Below, in pieces: positions 35,229-43,716 of a DNA stretch of 64,000 nucleotides (its first letter is position 1; each line of letters begins with the position of its first letter). Position numbers and translations under genes: made by a program. The notes beneath the pieces are model-generated. The model was not told the DNA's origin. It was given only the letters and a program-made list of their open reading frames with translations, and did no database searches. Origin of the DNA: CAG-791 sp963655255 (GTDB taxonomy: Bacteria; Bacillota; Clostridia; Lachnospirales; Lachnospiraceae); the NCBI GenBank assembly GCA_963655255.1, contig CAVKEB010000003.1, positions 1 to 64,000 of the forward strand, written 5' to 3'.

Positions 35229-37256
35229 TCACAGAGTAATCTCACTGAGTCTGCCATCTCTTGCAAACGCCGGAAGGACATCCTTCGGAGCAGGTACCGC
35301 ATATGTTTTACCGCCCTCATAGATTCTGTTATCCGCAATGGACCGCCAGGATCCCTCCGGGAAATATACCGTGCGTTCCGTCATTCCCTCATATAAAATC
35401 GGTGCAACCAGCAGGTCCGGTCCCAGCAGGTACTCGTCATCTATACTCCATGCCTGTTCGTCCTTCGGGAACTCATAGAACAGCGGACGCATAACCGGAT
35501 CTCCCTTTTCATGGGCAGCCTTCATGATTTCCCTCAGGTACGAACGGAGCTGCTCTCTCAGTTCCATATATTTTCTGCAGATCCCGTAAATTTCTTCTCC
35601 GTAGGTCCAGACTTCATTCTCGGCACCGGACGGGCATTTGCCGCCTTTCACACTGCTCATCGGCTCCTGGATCGGCTCACGGAAGCCGTGCAAACGCATT
35701 ACAGGGCAAAAAGCTCCAAACTCAAACCATCTGGTGAAAACTTCCCGGAACTTATCATCATAAATATTCCCGCCATGGAAACCGCCAATATCTGTCGTCC
35801 ACCACGGGATTCCGGCAATTCCCATTGACAATCCTGCCCGGAGCTGATTTCTCAGAGACTCAAAAGAAGAATCAATATCACCGGACCATACCAGAGCCCC
35901 ATAGCGCTGAGATCCCGCCCATGCGCAGCGCAGGAGGTTTACAACATTCTCCTGACCTTCTCTGGTCATCCCTTCATAAGCCATACGGGCATATTCTCTG
36001 GGATAAATATTTCCCACTTCAACATCCGCACCCTTGAAGTAACGATAATGTGAATATTCATACCCGCCGTAGCCCGGCTCGCCGTTTAATTCAGGCTCTG
36101 CCTCATCCAGCCAAAAAATATGAATTCCCTTCTCGTAATAATTCTGACGTATCACGTTCCAGACATAGTTTCTGGTTTCTTTGTTAGTAACATCGATGAT
36201 TGCTGCGTTTCCCAGTTGTCCCAGGCGCTCCCCATGCTCAGAACGGATCAATCCTCCGGACTCTTTCAGGTTCTGATAATTGATAGAATCCTTCTCAACA
36301 GTGGGCCAGATGGATACCATGAGATGTATTCCCATCTCCTTCAGCTCTTTTACCATGCCCTCCGGATCCGGCCAGTAATCAGGGTCAAAGGTCCAGTCAC
36401 CCTCATAAGGCCAGTGGAAATAATCTGCCACAATGACATCAATCGGAAGCTTTCTTCTCTTATACTCTCTCGCTACTTCCAGAATCTCATCCTGCGTCTT
36501 ATAACGGAGCTTGCACTGCCAGAAGCCAAGGCCATATTCCGGCATCATGGGTGCCTTTCCGGTAGCATCTGCATATGCCTCTTCGATTTCCGCAGGTGTA
36601 TCCCCTGCAGTAATCCAGTAGTCCATCTGCTTGGTTGAAGCGGCTTTCCATTCGGTGACATTTTTTCCGAATGTCACCTGTCCGATGCCAGGATTATTCC
36701 ACAAGAATCCATAACCATTGGAAGACAATGCAAATGGAACCGATGCCTGCGAATTCCGATGAGCCAGCTCCAGGACACATCCCTTCATATCCAGATACGG
36801 CTGCTGATATTGTCCAAGACCGAAAATCTTCTCCCCATCAACCGGTTCAAAGCGGACAGTCAGCGCGAAATTATCTGTCATCGCATAAGGTTCGAAGGTT
36901 CTGGCATAAATTTCCAGTGCGGAATTAAATTCCTTATGTCCTTCCTCCATCATTGATCGAGTTCTCTGAAATTCCCGCAGCAGAACTTTTCCATCCTGAT
37001 TATAGAATGTCAGCTTACCCGATGCAGACAGTTCTGCCCGGATTTTACCGTTTGTCAGAACCGCTCCGCCTCCTTCTGCAGCTGCAGTTGCCTCTGTCTT
37101 CTCCGGATTCGGCAAAAGCGCAGACAGATCTTCATCTTCAAGAAATCCAGAACGCTGCGTTGCTCTGACACGAAGAGAATTTTTTCCCCATGGTTCAATG
37201 ACAAGCAGCTCTTTATCATAACGTCTGATAACTTTGTTGCCATCAACTGTAATCAT
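35229..37256 (-). CDS. GH31 family glycosidase (alpha-xylosidase/alpha-glucosidase), distal copy
   Basis: A cytoplasmic retaining alpha-glycosidase of 675 residues with no signal peptide. Layout: N-terminal beta-sandwich (about 1-230), then the (beta/alpha)8 barrel with WQCKLRYKTQDEILEVAREYKRR, the nucleophile motif IFWLDEAEPE, the acid/base motif VWSGDIDSSFESLRNQL and RWFEFGAFCPVMRLHG, then C-terminal beta domains. All catalytic acids are present. The LDEAEP form is common in XylS/YicI-type alpha-xylosidases, so a xyloglucan- or isoprimeverose-like substrate is possible, but alpha-glucosides cannot be excluded. AAAGGA supports the ATG at this end. It closely resembles the neighbouring GH31 gene and shares its operon. 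Confidence 0.9.
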   Translation of the reverse strand: MITVDGNKVIRRYDKELLVIEPWGKNSLRVRATQRSGFLEDEDLSALLPNPEKTEATAAAEGGGAVLTNGKIRAELSASGKLTFYNQDGKVLLREFQRTRSMMEEGHKEFNSALEIYARTFEPYAMTDNFALTVRFEPVDGEKIFGLGQYQQPYLDMKGCVLELAHRNSQASVPFALSSNGYGFLWNNPGIGQVTFGKNVTEWKAASTKQMDYWITAGDTPAEIEEAYADATGKAPMMPEYGLGFWQCKLRYKTQDEILEVAREYKRRKLPIDVIVADYFHWPYEGDWTFDPDYWPDPEGMVKELKEMGIHLMVSIWPTVEKDSINYQNLKESGGLIRSEHGERLGQLGNAAIIDVTNKETRNYVWNVIRQNYYEKGIHIFWLDEAEPELNGEPGYGGYEYSHYRYFKGADVEVGNIYPREYARMAYEGMTREGQENVVNLLRCAWAGSQRYGALVWSGDIDSSFESLRNQLRAGLSMGIAGIPWWTTDIGGFHGGNIYDDKFREVFTRWFEFGAFCPVMRLHGFREPIQEPMSSVKGGKCPSGAENEVWTYGEEIYGICRKYMELREQLRSYLREIMKAAHEKGDPVMRPLFYEFPKDEQAWSIDDEYLLGPDLLVAPILYEGMTERTVYFPEGSWRSIADNRIYEGGKTYAVPAPKDVLPAFARDGRLSEITL

Positions 37257-37268
37257 ATGCACTTTCCT

Positions 37269-39344
37269 TTACACATTCAGGACATAGCCATTTCTCGTAA
37301 AGACCGGGATCTGCTCCAGTGGAGTCTGAACCGTTACGGTCCGGCCTCCTTCCACCTCTTCCCCTGTCCATACGTTCGTCCAGCGGGAACCTTCCGGAAG
37401 GTAAACGGTCTTTTCCTTCTCTCCAGCTTCCATAACCGGTGCAACCAGAACATCCGGGCCAAACATGTAGGCAGATTCATTCTCCCATGCTTTCTTATCT
37501 TCCGGGAAATCATAGAACAGAGGTCTCATGACCGGATCACCTTTTTCATGTGCCGCAGCCATCTGTTTGCGGATATATGGCCGCATCTGTTCCCTCAATT
37601 CAATGTATTTTCTGCAGATTTCGTATACTCCATCACCATAGGACCAGATTTCATTAGGTGCTCCCGATACACAGGCAGCTCCTCCCGTCGTTCCGAGCTG
37701 GGGCTGGTAGGGCATCCGGTAGCCGTGCAGGCGCATTACAGGGCAAAAAGCTCCGTATTCAAACCAGCGAACGAATACCTCATGATAACTCTCATCATAA
37801 ATGTTAGCTCCGAAGAATCCGCCAATGTCTGTGGTCCACCACGGAATTCCGGCAATTCCCATGTTCAGACCGGCACAGAATTGATTGCGAAGGCTTTCAA
37901 ACGTAGAGTGGATGTCACCGGACCATACCAGTGCACCATATTTCTGCGATCCGGCCCAGGCGCAGCGCAGAAGGTTCACTACATTTTCCTGTCCGGCCTC
38001 CTTCATGCCATCGAAAAAGGTCTTTGCGTACATAACCGGATAGATGTTGCCAATCTGTGTATTGGGCCCAAGATGATATCGGTAATTTTCAAAATCATAG
38101 ACCGTATACTCCGGCTCCGCCTCGTCCAGCCAGAAAATTTTTACTCCCTTGTCATAGTAGTTCTTTTTGCACTTCCCCCAGACATATTCTCTTGCCTCCG
38201 GATTGGTCGGATCAAACTGGATTGTATTCCCCTGATAGGTATTATCAATCCGAACGCCCTTCTCCACCCGTGTGAGCAGTCCCTTTGCCATCATTTCATC
38301 AAAATTTTCCGATTTATAATCTACCATCGGCCACACGGAAACCATGAGTTCAATTCCCATTTCCTTTAATTCACGAATCATGGCATCCGGATCCGGCCAA
38401 TAGGTAGGATCAAACCGCCAGTCTCCCTGCTTCGGCCAATGGAAAAAATCCACCACGATAACATCAAGCGGAATTCCTCTCCTCTTATATTCCCTGGCAA
38501 CCTCCAAAAGCTCTTCCTGCGTCTGATAGCGAAGCTTGCACTGCCAGAAGCCCATCCCGTATTCCGGCATCATGGGAACCTTTCCGGTAGCATCTGCATA
38601 AGCATGCTCGATCTCCGCCGGAGTATCCCCCGCCGTGATCCAGTAATCAAGCTTTTTCGTAGAGAAAGCCTCCCAGCTGGTAATATTTTTATTAAAATTC
38701 ACCTTTCCGATTGCCGGATTGTTCCATAGAAAACCGTATCCCAGCGAACTGATATAAAACGGTACCGATGCCTGTGAATTTCGATGTGCCAGTTCCAGTT
38801 CTGCTCCCTTTACGTCCAGAAAGTCCTGCTGATACTGCCCCATGCCATAAATCTTCTCGCCATCATTTCCCTCAAAGCGCATGGTCAGCTGATAGTCACC
38901 GCCGATGATCGGCTTGAACTCTCTTCCTTCCACTTCCAGAGAGCTTGTCGTAGCCGCGAACATATCCTTGCGGTTGCGGACATATTCCTCCAGGAGTTTT
39001 TCTCCTTTTCCATTATAAAACGTAATCTTACCGATATTATTGATCACAGCCTTGATCTTTCCATTGGTAATGGACGCGCTGTAATCTTCAATTTTAATTT
39101 CCGGATTTGTCCTCTTCGGATTTCCTTCGAGTGCCCATAATTCTTCTGGCATTTCCGGTTCTTTGGTGGCACGAACGCGCAGCGCGTTTTCTCCCCAGGG
39201 TTCGATGATCAGGCGCTCTGCGTCATAACGATAGGTCAGTGCACCATTCTTTTCTCCAAAATATCCGAGCAAAAATTCATTTGTTGTACGGAAATCACCT
39301 GCGGATCCGCCTTCTTCAACAGATACGGTCTTTAATTCAGACAT
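37269..39344 (-). CDS. GH31 family glycosidase (alpha-xylosidase/alpha-glucosidase), proximal copy
   Basis: A 691-residue paralogue of the next gene downstream, alike along its whole length. The nucleophile motif is IFWLDEAEPEY and the acid/base motif VWSGDIHSTFESLRNQF. The barrel entry WQCKLRYQTQEELLEVAREYKRR and the strand MSVWPMV match family expectations. There is no signal peptide, so it acts on oligosaccharides imported by the ABC transporter encoded just upstream. GGAGAAAAACT precedes the ATG. The two copies lie 12 bases apart. Differences near the substrate pocket (for example ENYRYHLGPN against EYSHYRYFKG) suggest they split substrates. Confidence 0.9.
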   Translation of the reverse strand: MSELKTVSVEEGGSAGDFRTTNEFLLGYFGEKNGALTYRYDAERLIIEPWGENALRVRATKEPEMPEELWALEGNPKRTNPEIKIEDYSASITNGKIKAVINNIGKITFYNGKGEKLLEEYVRNRKDMFAATTSSLEVEGREFKPIIGGDYQLTMRFEGNDGEKIYGMGQYQQDFLDVKGAELELAHRNSQASVPFYISSLGYGFLWNNPAIGKVNFNKNITSWEAFSTKKLDYWITAGDTPAEIEHAYADATGKVPMMPEYGMGFWQCKLRYQTQEELLEVAREYKRRGIPLDVIVVDFFHWPKQGDWRFDPTYWPDPDAMIRELKEMGIELMVSVWPMVDYKSENFDEMMAKGLLTRVEKGVRIDNTYQGNTIQFDPTNPEAREYVWGKCKKNYYDKGVKIFWLDEAEPEYTVYDFENYRYHLGPNTQIGNIYPVMYAKTFFDGMKEAGQENVVNLLRCAWAGSQKYGALVWSGDIHSTFESLRNQFCAGLNMGIAGIPWWTTDIGGFFGANIYDESYHEVFVRWFEYGAFCPVMRLHGYRMPYQPQLGTTGGAACVSGAPNEIWSYGDGVYEICRKYIELREQMRPYIRKQMAAAHEKGDPVMRPLFYDFPEDKKAWENESAYMFGPDVLVAPVMEAGEKEKTVYLPEGSRWTNVWTGEEVEGGRTVTVQTPLEQIPVFTRNGYVLNV

Positions 39345-39363
39345 AGTTTTTCTCCTCTATCAA

Positions 39364-40287
39364 TTATTCCTTTACAGCGCCGGCCGTCATACCGCCTACA
39401 ATATATTTCTGCAGGAATACAAACAGGCAGATAACCGGCAGAACCAGAATTGTTCCATAAGCCATGATGCAGTTCCACTTCGTTCCCCACTTACTCTGGA
39501 ACTTATAAATGTTCGCGGTCAGAGGACGCATGTCGGCCTGTACGTTAAATGTCATAGAGTATGCCAGATCATTCCATCCGTTCAGGAAAGAAATGACAAG
39601 CACGGTAATGATTCCCGTCTTAATGGCCGGAAGCATGATTTTAAAGAAAGCCTGCACCACATTGCAGCCGTCAATTCGCGCGGCATCATCCAGCGACGTC
39701 GGGACACTCTTGAAATACGGACGGAGCGTAACCACAATAAAAGGAACCGATCCTGACGAAATAGCGATAGCAGGTCCCAGATACGTCCCCAGCAGATGGA
39801 GCTGATTGAAAATCAGATACATAGGAGTCAGCATCAGAGATGCCGGAAGCATCTGTGACACCAGGAAGGTCAGCATGAAGCCTTTGCTTCCTTTTACTTT
39901 ATAGCGTCCCATTCCATATGCGCAGGTCACTCCAAAGCCCAGCGACAGGAACATGGACAGAAACGCAATGCATAAGCTGTTCCTCAGGGAAGAAATAAAC
40001 TCCGAATCCGCAAAATTCAAAATCCAGGGCTGCAGAGTGAAATTATGCGGATAATAGGTGACCACCTTTCCGAAGGATTCCGCATCCGTTTTGAACGACA
40101 TGCTTATCAGCCAATAAATGGGGAACAGAAAAACAATTGCCACCAGAATTGCAACAACGCACATCAGAGCATTTTTTCTTTTTTCTCTGGGAGTCATGTT
40201 CGAGAGGCTGATCTTATCCGGATTAAATTTTTCTTTTTTCTTCACGTCCTTTTCGGACAATACTGCTGCATTCGCTGTATTTTTCAT
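39364..40287 (-). CDS. CUT1 sugar ABC transporter permease (MalG/YesQ-like)
   Basis: One of the two membrane subunits importing an oligosaccharide. The 307-residue protein has a cytoplasmic N-terminal tail of about 40 residues, six transmembrane helices and the coupling motif that contacts the ATPase, seen as SVPTSLDDAARIDGCNVVQAFFKIMLP (EAA loop). GGAGGA lies before the ATG, which overlaps the upstream stop by one base (TAATG). No ATPase gene is present, so the shared MsmX/MsiK-type ATPase encoded elsewhere probably serves it, as usual for CUT1 systems. Confidence 0.92.
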   Translation of the reverse strand: MKNTANAAVLSEKDVKKKEKFNPDKISLSNMTPREKRKNALMCVVAILVAIVFLFPIYWLISMSFKTDAESFGKVVTYYPHNFTLQPWILNFADSEFISSLRNSLCIAFLSMFLSLGFGVTCAYGMGRYKVKGSKGFMLTFLVSQMLPASLMLTPMYLIFNQLHLLGTYLGPAIAISSGSVPFIVVTLRPYFKSVPTSLDDAARIDGCNVVQAFFKIMLPAIKTGIITVLVISFLNGWNDLAYSMTFNVQADMRPLTANIYKFQSKWGTKWNCIMAYGTILVLPVICLFVFLQKYIVGGMTAGAVKE

Positions 40288-41180
40288 TAGTCATCCTCCG
40301 ATGCTACCATCTTGAGATAGAACAAGCCGATGATAAACAATATGACAAACAATACCATCGCTACGGCAGACCCCTTTGAGAATTCATACTGTTTAAAGGA
40401 AAGGTTATATGCGTATGTGCCAAGAACATCCGTTGCATTCAGAGGGCCGCCGGATGTCATAATGAACATCAGATCAAATGCCTTGAAGGTATAAATAAAT
40501 CCGAGCATCAGCACCGCCATAATAGCCGGTCTCAACAGTGGAAATGTTACATGCCAGAATCTCTGCCACTTATTTGCTCCATCCACTTCCGCCGCCTCCA
40601 GGACTTCCTGTGAAATTCCTGTCAGTCCGGATGTCAGAAGCAGCATATTAAACGGAATGCCGACCCAGCAGTTCATGGCAATAACCGCTGCCATTGCGGT
40701 TCCCGGCTGCAGGAGCCAGTCCACCGGAGAATGAATAATACCAATGTTCATGAGTAATGAATTGATGACACCACTCGACTTATCGAACATGTTCTTGCCC
40801 AGAAGCGCGGTTACCGACATTGGCATCATGTAAGCAATCAGGATCAGTCCACGGATCGGTCCTGCCAGTGTGAATCTTTTGGAGAAAAACAGGGCCATAA
40901 TGAAGCCAATGGAAAACTGGAACAAAAGGCACCAGAAGGTAAACACAAATGTATTCTTCAGCACCAGCCGGAATGTTGCATTACCGAACAATTCCACATA
41001 GTTCTGCAGGCCGACGAACACATCCGTCTTAGACGCAAACGTCTTGACATTGACATTTCGGAAGCTGAGGATCACGTTGTAAACAAGGGGGTAACCGAGA
41101 ATGACTACCATGTAAATAAAACCAGGAAGAATAAACGCATATCCTTCTCTGTTCTTTTTCTGTTGCATCGTTAGTTTCAT
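40287..41180 (-). CDS. CUT1 sugar ABC transporter permease (MalF/YesP-like)
   Basis: The first membrane subunit of the importer, 297 residues with six transmembrane helices. It opens with a basic tail (MKLTMQQKKNREGYAFILPGFIYM) typical of LplB/YesP-type permeases and carries the EAA loop VLEAAEVDGANKWQRFWHVTFPLLRP. GAAAGGAAAG supports this ATG; a longer frame would translate a strong hairpin between this gene and the binding-protein gene. It sits in the order binding protein, MalF, MalG, GH31, GH31, YesL. Confidence 0.92.
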   Translation of the reverse strand: MKLTMQQKKNREGYAFILPGFIYMVVILGYPLVYNVILSFRNVNVKTFASKTDVFVGLQNYVELFGNATFRLVLKNTFVFTFWCLLFQFSIGFIMALFFSKRFTLAGPIRGLILIAYMMPMSVTALLGKNMFDKSSGVINSLLMNIGIIHSPVDWLLQPGTAMAAVIAMNCWVGIPFNMLLLTSGLTGISQEVLEAAEVDGANKWQRFWHVTFPLLRPAIMAVLMLGFIYTFKAFDLMFIMTSGGPLNATDVLGTYAYNLSFKQYEFSKGSAVAMVLFVILFIIGLFYLKMVASEDD

Positions 41181-41206
41181 GGAGTCCACTTTCCTTTCTG
41201 AGTAGC

Positions 41207-41242
41207 AAAGGGGCTGCCGCCTGCTCAGGCAGCAGCCCCTTT
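41207..41242 (-). promoter_or_regulatory. Intercistronic hairpin between binding-protein and permease genes
   Basis: AAAGGGGCTGCTGCCT pairs with AGGCGGCAGCCCCTTT with one mismatch and a four-base loop. No T run follows. Such hairpins after binding-protein genes usually stabilise that part of the mRNA and lower downstream expression. Confidence 0.75.
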
Positions 41243-41301
41243 GGCATATCATGCATGTCTTTTGAAACAGCTGACTGCTCTCTTTGGATTGCTATTTCAT
41301 A

Positions 41302-42684
41302 CTAATTGGTATCCGGGAGCGGTGTTTCTTCCAGAATCGGATCGATTACCGATGCCGCCTGGGCCATCGCGTCCGCCGGTGTGGATTGTCCAAGGATTGC
41401 TGCCTGCTCTGCTGTCCAGATTGCCTCCGAAATGGTAGGCCACTGCGGGTGCGGTCCACGGGCAACTGCAAAGTTCAGGGAATCATTGAATACCTTATAT
41501 CTCTCATCTGCCGTCCAGAAATCCTTCAGTCCTACTGCATCCTTACGAACCGGAAGCTTACCTGCAATTTCGCACCAGTCTGCATTGTTTTCAGCAGTCA
41601 TCATATATTTCAGGAAATCTACACACTCCTCCACGTGCTTGGAAGAAGAGCAGACGCCAAAGTTCTCGCCGCCGATTACAGTTGCCTGCTTTCCGTTGTT
41701 GCTGGGCATTTCAATATACTTGTATTCGAAGTTGACACTGTCCTTCAGCTCTCCATCAAGCTGGGCAATATGCCAGGTCCCCGATTCCAGCATCGCCGCC
41801 TTGCCGGCAACAAATGCGTTCAGAGCATCGCCCTGTCCCCAGTTGACGACCTCATTGGACATATATCCTTTCGATTCCAGATCTGCCAGGTAGCTGACTG
41901 CTGAAACAGACTCATCCGAATCGATGTCCGCTACAGATCCGCCTGCTCCGTACAGCCACGGAATGAACTGGAACGTGCCTTCCTCATTGGAAATTGCACT
42001 CATTGCAAATCCATATACACCGTTTGCACTGTCTGTTGTCTTGGCGCAGACATCTTCGAATTCCTCCCATGTGGTCGGCGGCTCAACGCCTGCCGCATTC
42101 AGGATGTCCATGTTGCATACAATAGCGAGGCAGTTGGAATTGTTCGGCAGACCATGCAGGTCTCCATCCGAATCCTTGCAGGAAGAAAGCGGGCCGTCAT
42201 AAAACTGATCCAGATCTTCCCAGTCCTTCAGATAATCATTGATGTCCGCGAATACTCCCAGAGAAATATAGGAAGACATATCCGGAGAGTCCACCATTCC
42301 GATGTCCGGGAGATCACCGGAAACCGCACCGATGGTGTACTGCTTCATCAGCTCCTCACGGGAAACATAGGTAGGAACAACATAAATATCACTCTGTGAC
42401 TCGTTGTATTTCTTGATTACCGCGTTCAGGGCTTCGGCCTCATGTTCAAAATAGTGCCACAGTGTCACCTGTTCGCCGCCGTTCGGCTCACCGATCTGGT
42501 CCGTCGTTGCCGCCGTATGATCCGTTGCCGTAGAATCTGTCGCTTCTGTTGTCGTAGAAGCGGCTTCCGTTGATGTTTCTGCTGCAGTGTCGGTTGAAGT
42601 ACTGTTTCCACAGCCTGCAAGAAGTCCTCCTGCGAGGATAGCGGAAAGAACCGCCGCCGACATGCGTTTCATAGAACGTTTCAT
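41302..42684 (-). CDS. Extracellular sugar-binding lipoprotein of the CUT1 transporter
   Basis: Captures the sugar outside the membrane and delivers it to the two permeases. The 460-residue protein has a lipoprotein signal with lipobox LLAGC (lipidated Cys25), a Ser/Thr-rich spacer, then a family 1 solute-binding fold: VTLWHYFEHEAEALNAVIKKYNESQ, VVPTYVSREELMKQYTIG, MVDSPDMSSYISLG, WGQGDALNAFVAGKAAMLESGTW and VGGENFGVCSSSKHVEECVDFLKYM-like end-domain motifs. GGGAGG precedes the chosen ATG. It is the first gene of the sugar operon and has its own good promoter. Ligand is unknown. Confidence 0.93.
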   Translation of the reverse strand: MKRSMKRMSAAVLSAILAGGLLAGCGNSTSTDTAAETSTEAASTTTEATDSTATDHTAATTDQIGEPNGGEQVTLWHYFEHEAEALNAVIKKYNESQSDIYVVPTYVSREELMKQYTIGAVSGDLPDIGMVDSPDMSSYISLGVFADINDYLKDWEDLDQFYDGPLSSCKDSDGDLHGLPNNSNCLAIVCNMDILNAAGVEPPTTWEEFEDVCAKTTDSANGVYGFAMSAISNEEGTFQFIPWLYGAGGSVADIDSDESVSAVSYLADLESKGYMSNEVVNWGQGDALNAFVAGKAAMLESGTWHIAQLDGELKDSVNFEYKYIEMPSNNGKQATVIGGENFGVCSSSKHVEECVDFLKYMMTAENNADWCEIAGKLPVRKDAVGLKDFWTADERYKVFNDSLNFAVARGPHPQWPTISEAIWTAEQAAILGQSTPADAMAQAASVIDPILEETPLPDTN

Positions 42685-42761
42685 AAAATACCCTCCCTGA
42701 TGATTGATTATGAACATTGCCTTCCCTTGCTCTTGTTGTGCAACATTCATTTGATGGACCA

Positions 42762-42790
42762 AGTATATTGTTTTCTATTGTGCATAACAA
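42762..42790 (-). promoter_or_regulatory. Promoter for the sugar ABC/GH31 operon
   Basis: TTGTTA, a 17-base spacer and TATACT lie 78 bases upstream of the binding-protein start. The AT-rich sequence just upstream is a natural place for the AraC-type response regulator to bind, but I cannot point to a defined operator. Confidence 0.7.
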
Positions 42791-42912
42791 CCAACATTAT
42801 TAATATTCCGGAACATTTTTATGGCATTATTTTAAGATATGGAAATGAATTTAAGATTTCTTGTACAATAGGTTCATCTGATCTCTCTGTTTTGTACATT
42901 CTCAGTCAACAT

Positions 42913-42954
42913 GCACAAAGTCCCGGGAGTCCTTCCGCTCCCGGGACTTTGTGC
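42913..42954 (-). terminator. Perfect 17-bp stem-loop after the response-regulator gene
   Basis: GCACAAAGTCCCGGGAG and its exact complement flank an eight-base loop. It stands 24 bases after the response-regulator stop codon and about 120 bases before the sugar-operon promoter. There is no long T run, but stem strength suggests a terminator that insulates the two units. Confidence 0.7.
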
Positions 42955-42978
42955 GTCCAAAACTTTCTTCATTCTTTT

Positions 42979-43716
42979 TCAGTGATAATTGCTTCTCTCC
43001 AGATATTCTCCAACTCCCATACCGGTTTCTTCTTTAAAGCATTTTTGAAAATACTTGTTATCCGAAAAGCCAACCTTTTCGAATACACTGTCCCGTGATG
43101 CCTCACCGTTGATCAGAAATTTCTTTGCTTTCTCGATCCGATAGGACCTGAGAAACCTGGCGAAATTGACCCCGATACTTTTTGTAAACAGATAACTGAA
43201 GTATTCTGCTGTCACCCCCAGCGATTCTGCCACATCCCGCTGCATCAGTCTGGTCTGATAGGATTCCTCTATGATTTTCAATGCATGCCGAACCAATGGC
43301 GGCGCCTTCGGATATCTCTCGATCAGATCAGAATCCTGTTCCCATTGATGTTTTCTGTTCTGCAGTTTATCCAGAAGACGGCGAATATCCTCCTTCACAA
43401 TTGGTTTGACAAGATAATCACTTACCCCGAGAGAAAGAGCCTCTCTTGCAATGTCAAATTCTTCATAGGCACTGACAATGACAATACGGCAGGAAAAATT
43501 CTGTGCACGCATGGAACGAATCAATTCCATGCCGTCCATTCCAGGCATACGAATATCTGTAATCACAACATCCGGAACGTGCAGACGTATCTGATCCAAC
43601 GCTTCTTTTCCATCGGTTGCAATTCCGAGAATTTCAATTTTCTCATCTTCCTCTTCCAGAAGATTTCGGAGTCCTCTTGCCGCTCTTGGTTCATCCTCCA
43701 CAATCAAAACCTTCAT
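42979..43716 (-). CDS. AraC-type response regulator (YesN-like)
   Basis: Transcription factor expected to turn on the adjacent sugar operon when phosphorylated. The 245-residue protein has a receiver domain (1-125) with acidic residues in VEDEP, the phosphoacceptor Asp in VVITDIRMPGMDGMEL, a conserved Ser/Ala in IVSAYEEFD and Lys in YLVKPI. Two AraC helix-turn-helix units follow (about 145-245, RDVAESLGVTAEYFSYLFTKSIG and VFEKVGFSDNKYFQKCFKEETG). The linker is shorter than in many YesN proteins. Its ATG overlaps the kinase stop (ATGA). Confidence 0.93.
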   Translation of the reverse strand: MKVLIVEDEPRAARGLRNLLEEEDEKIEILGIATDGKEALDQIRLHVPDVVITDIRMPGMDGMELIRSMRAQNFSCRIVIVSAYEEFDIAREALSLGVSDYLVKPIVKEDIRRLLDKLQNRKHQWEQDSDLIERYPKAPPLVRHALKIIEESYQTRLMQRDVAESLGVTAEYFSYLFTKSIGVNFARFLRSYRIEKAKKFLINGEASRDSVFEKVGFSDNKYFQKCFKEETGMGVGEYLERSNYH

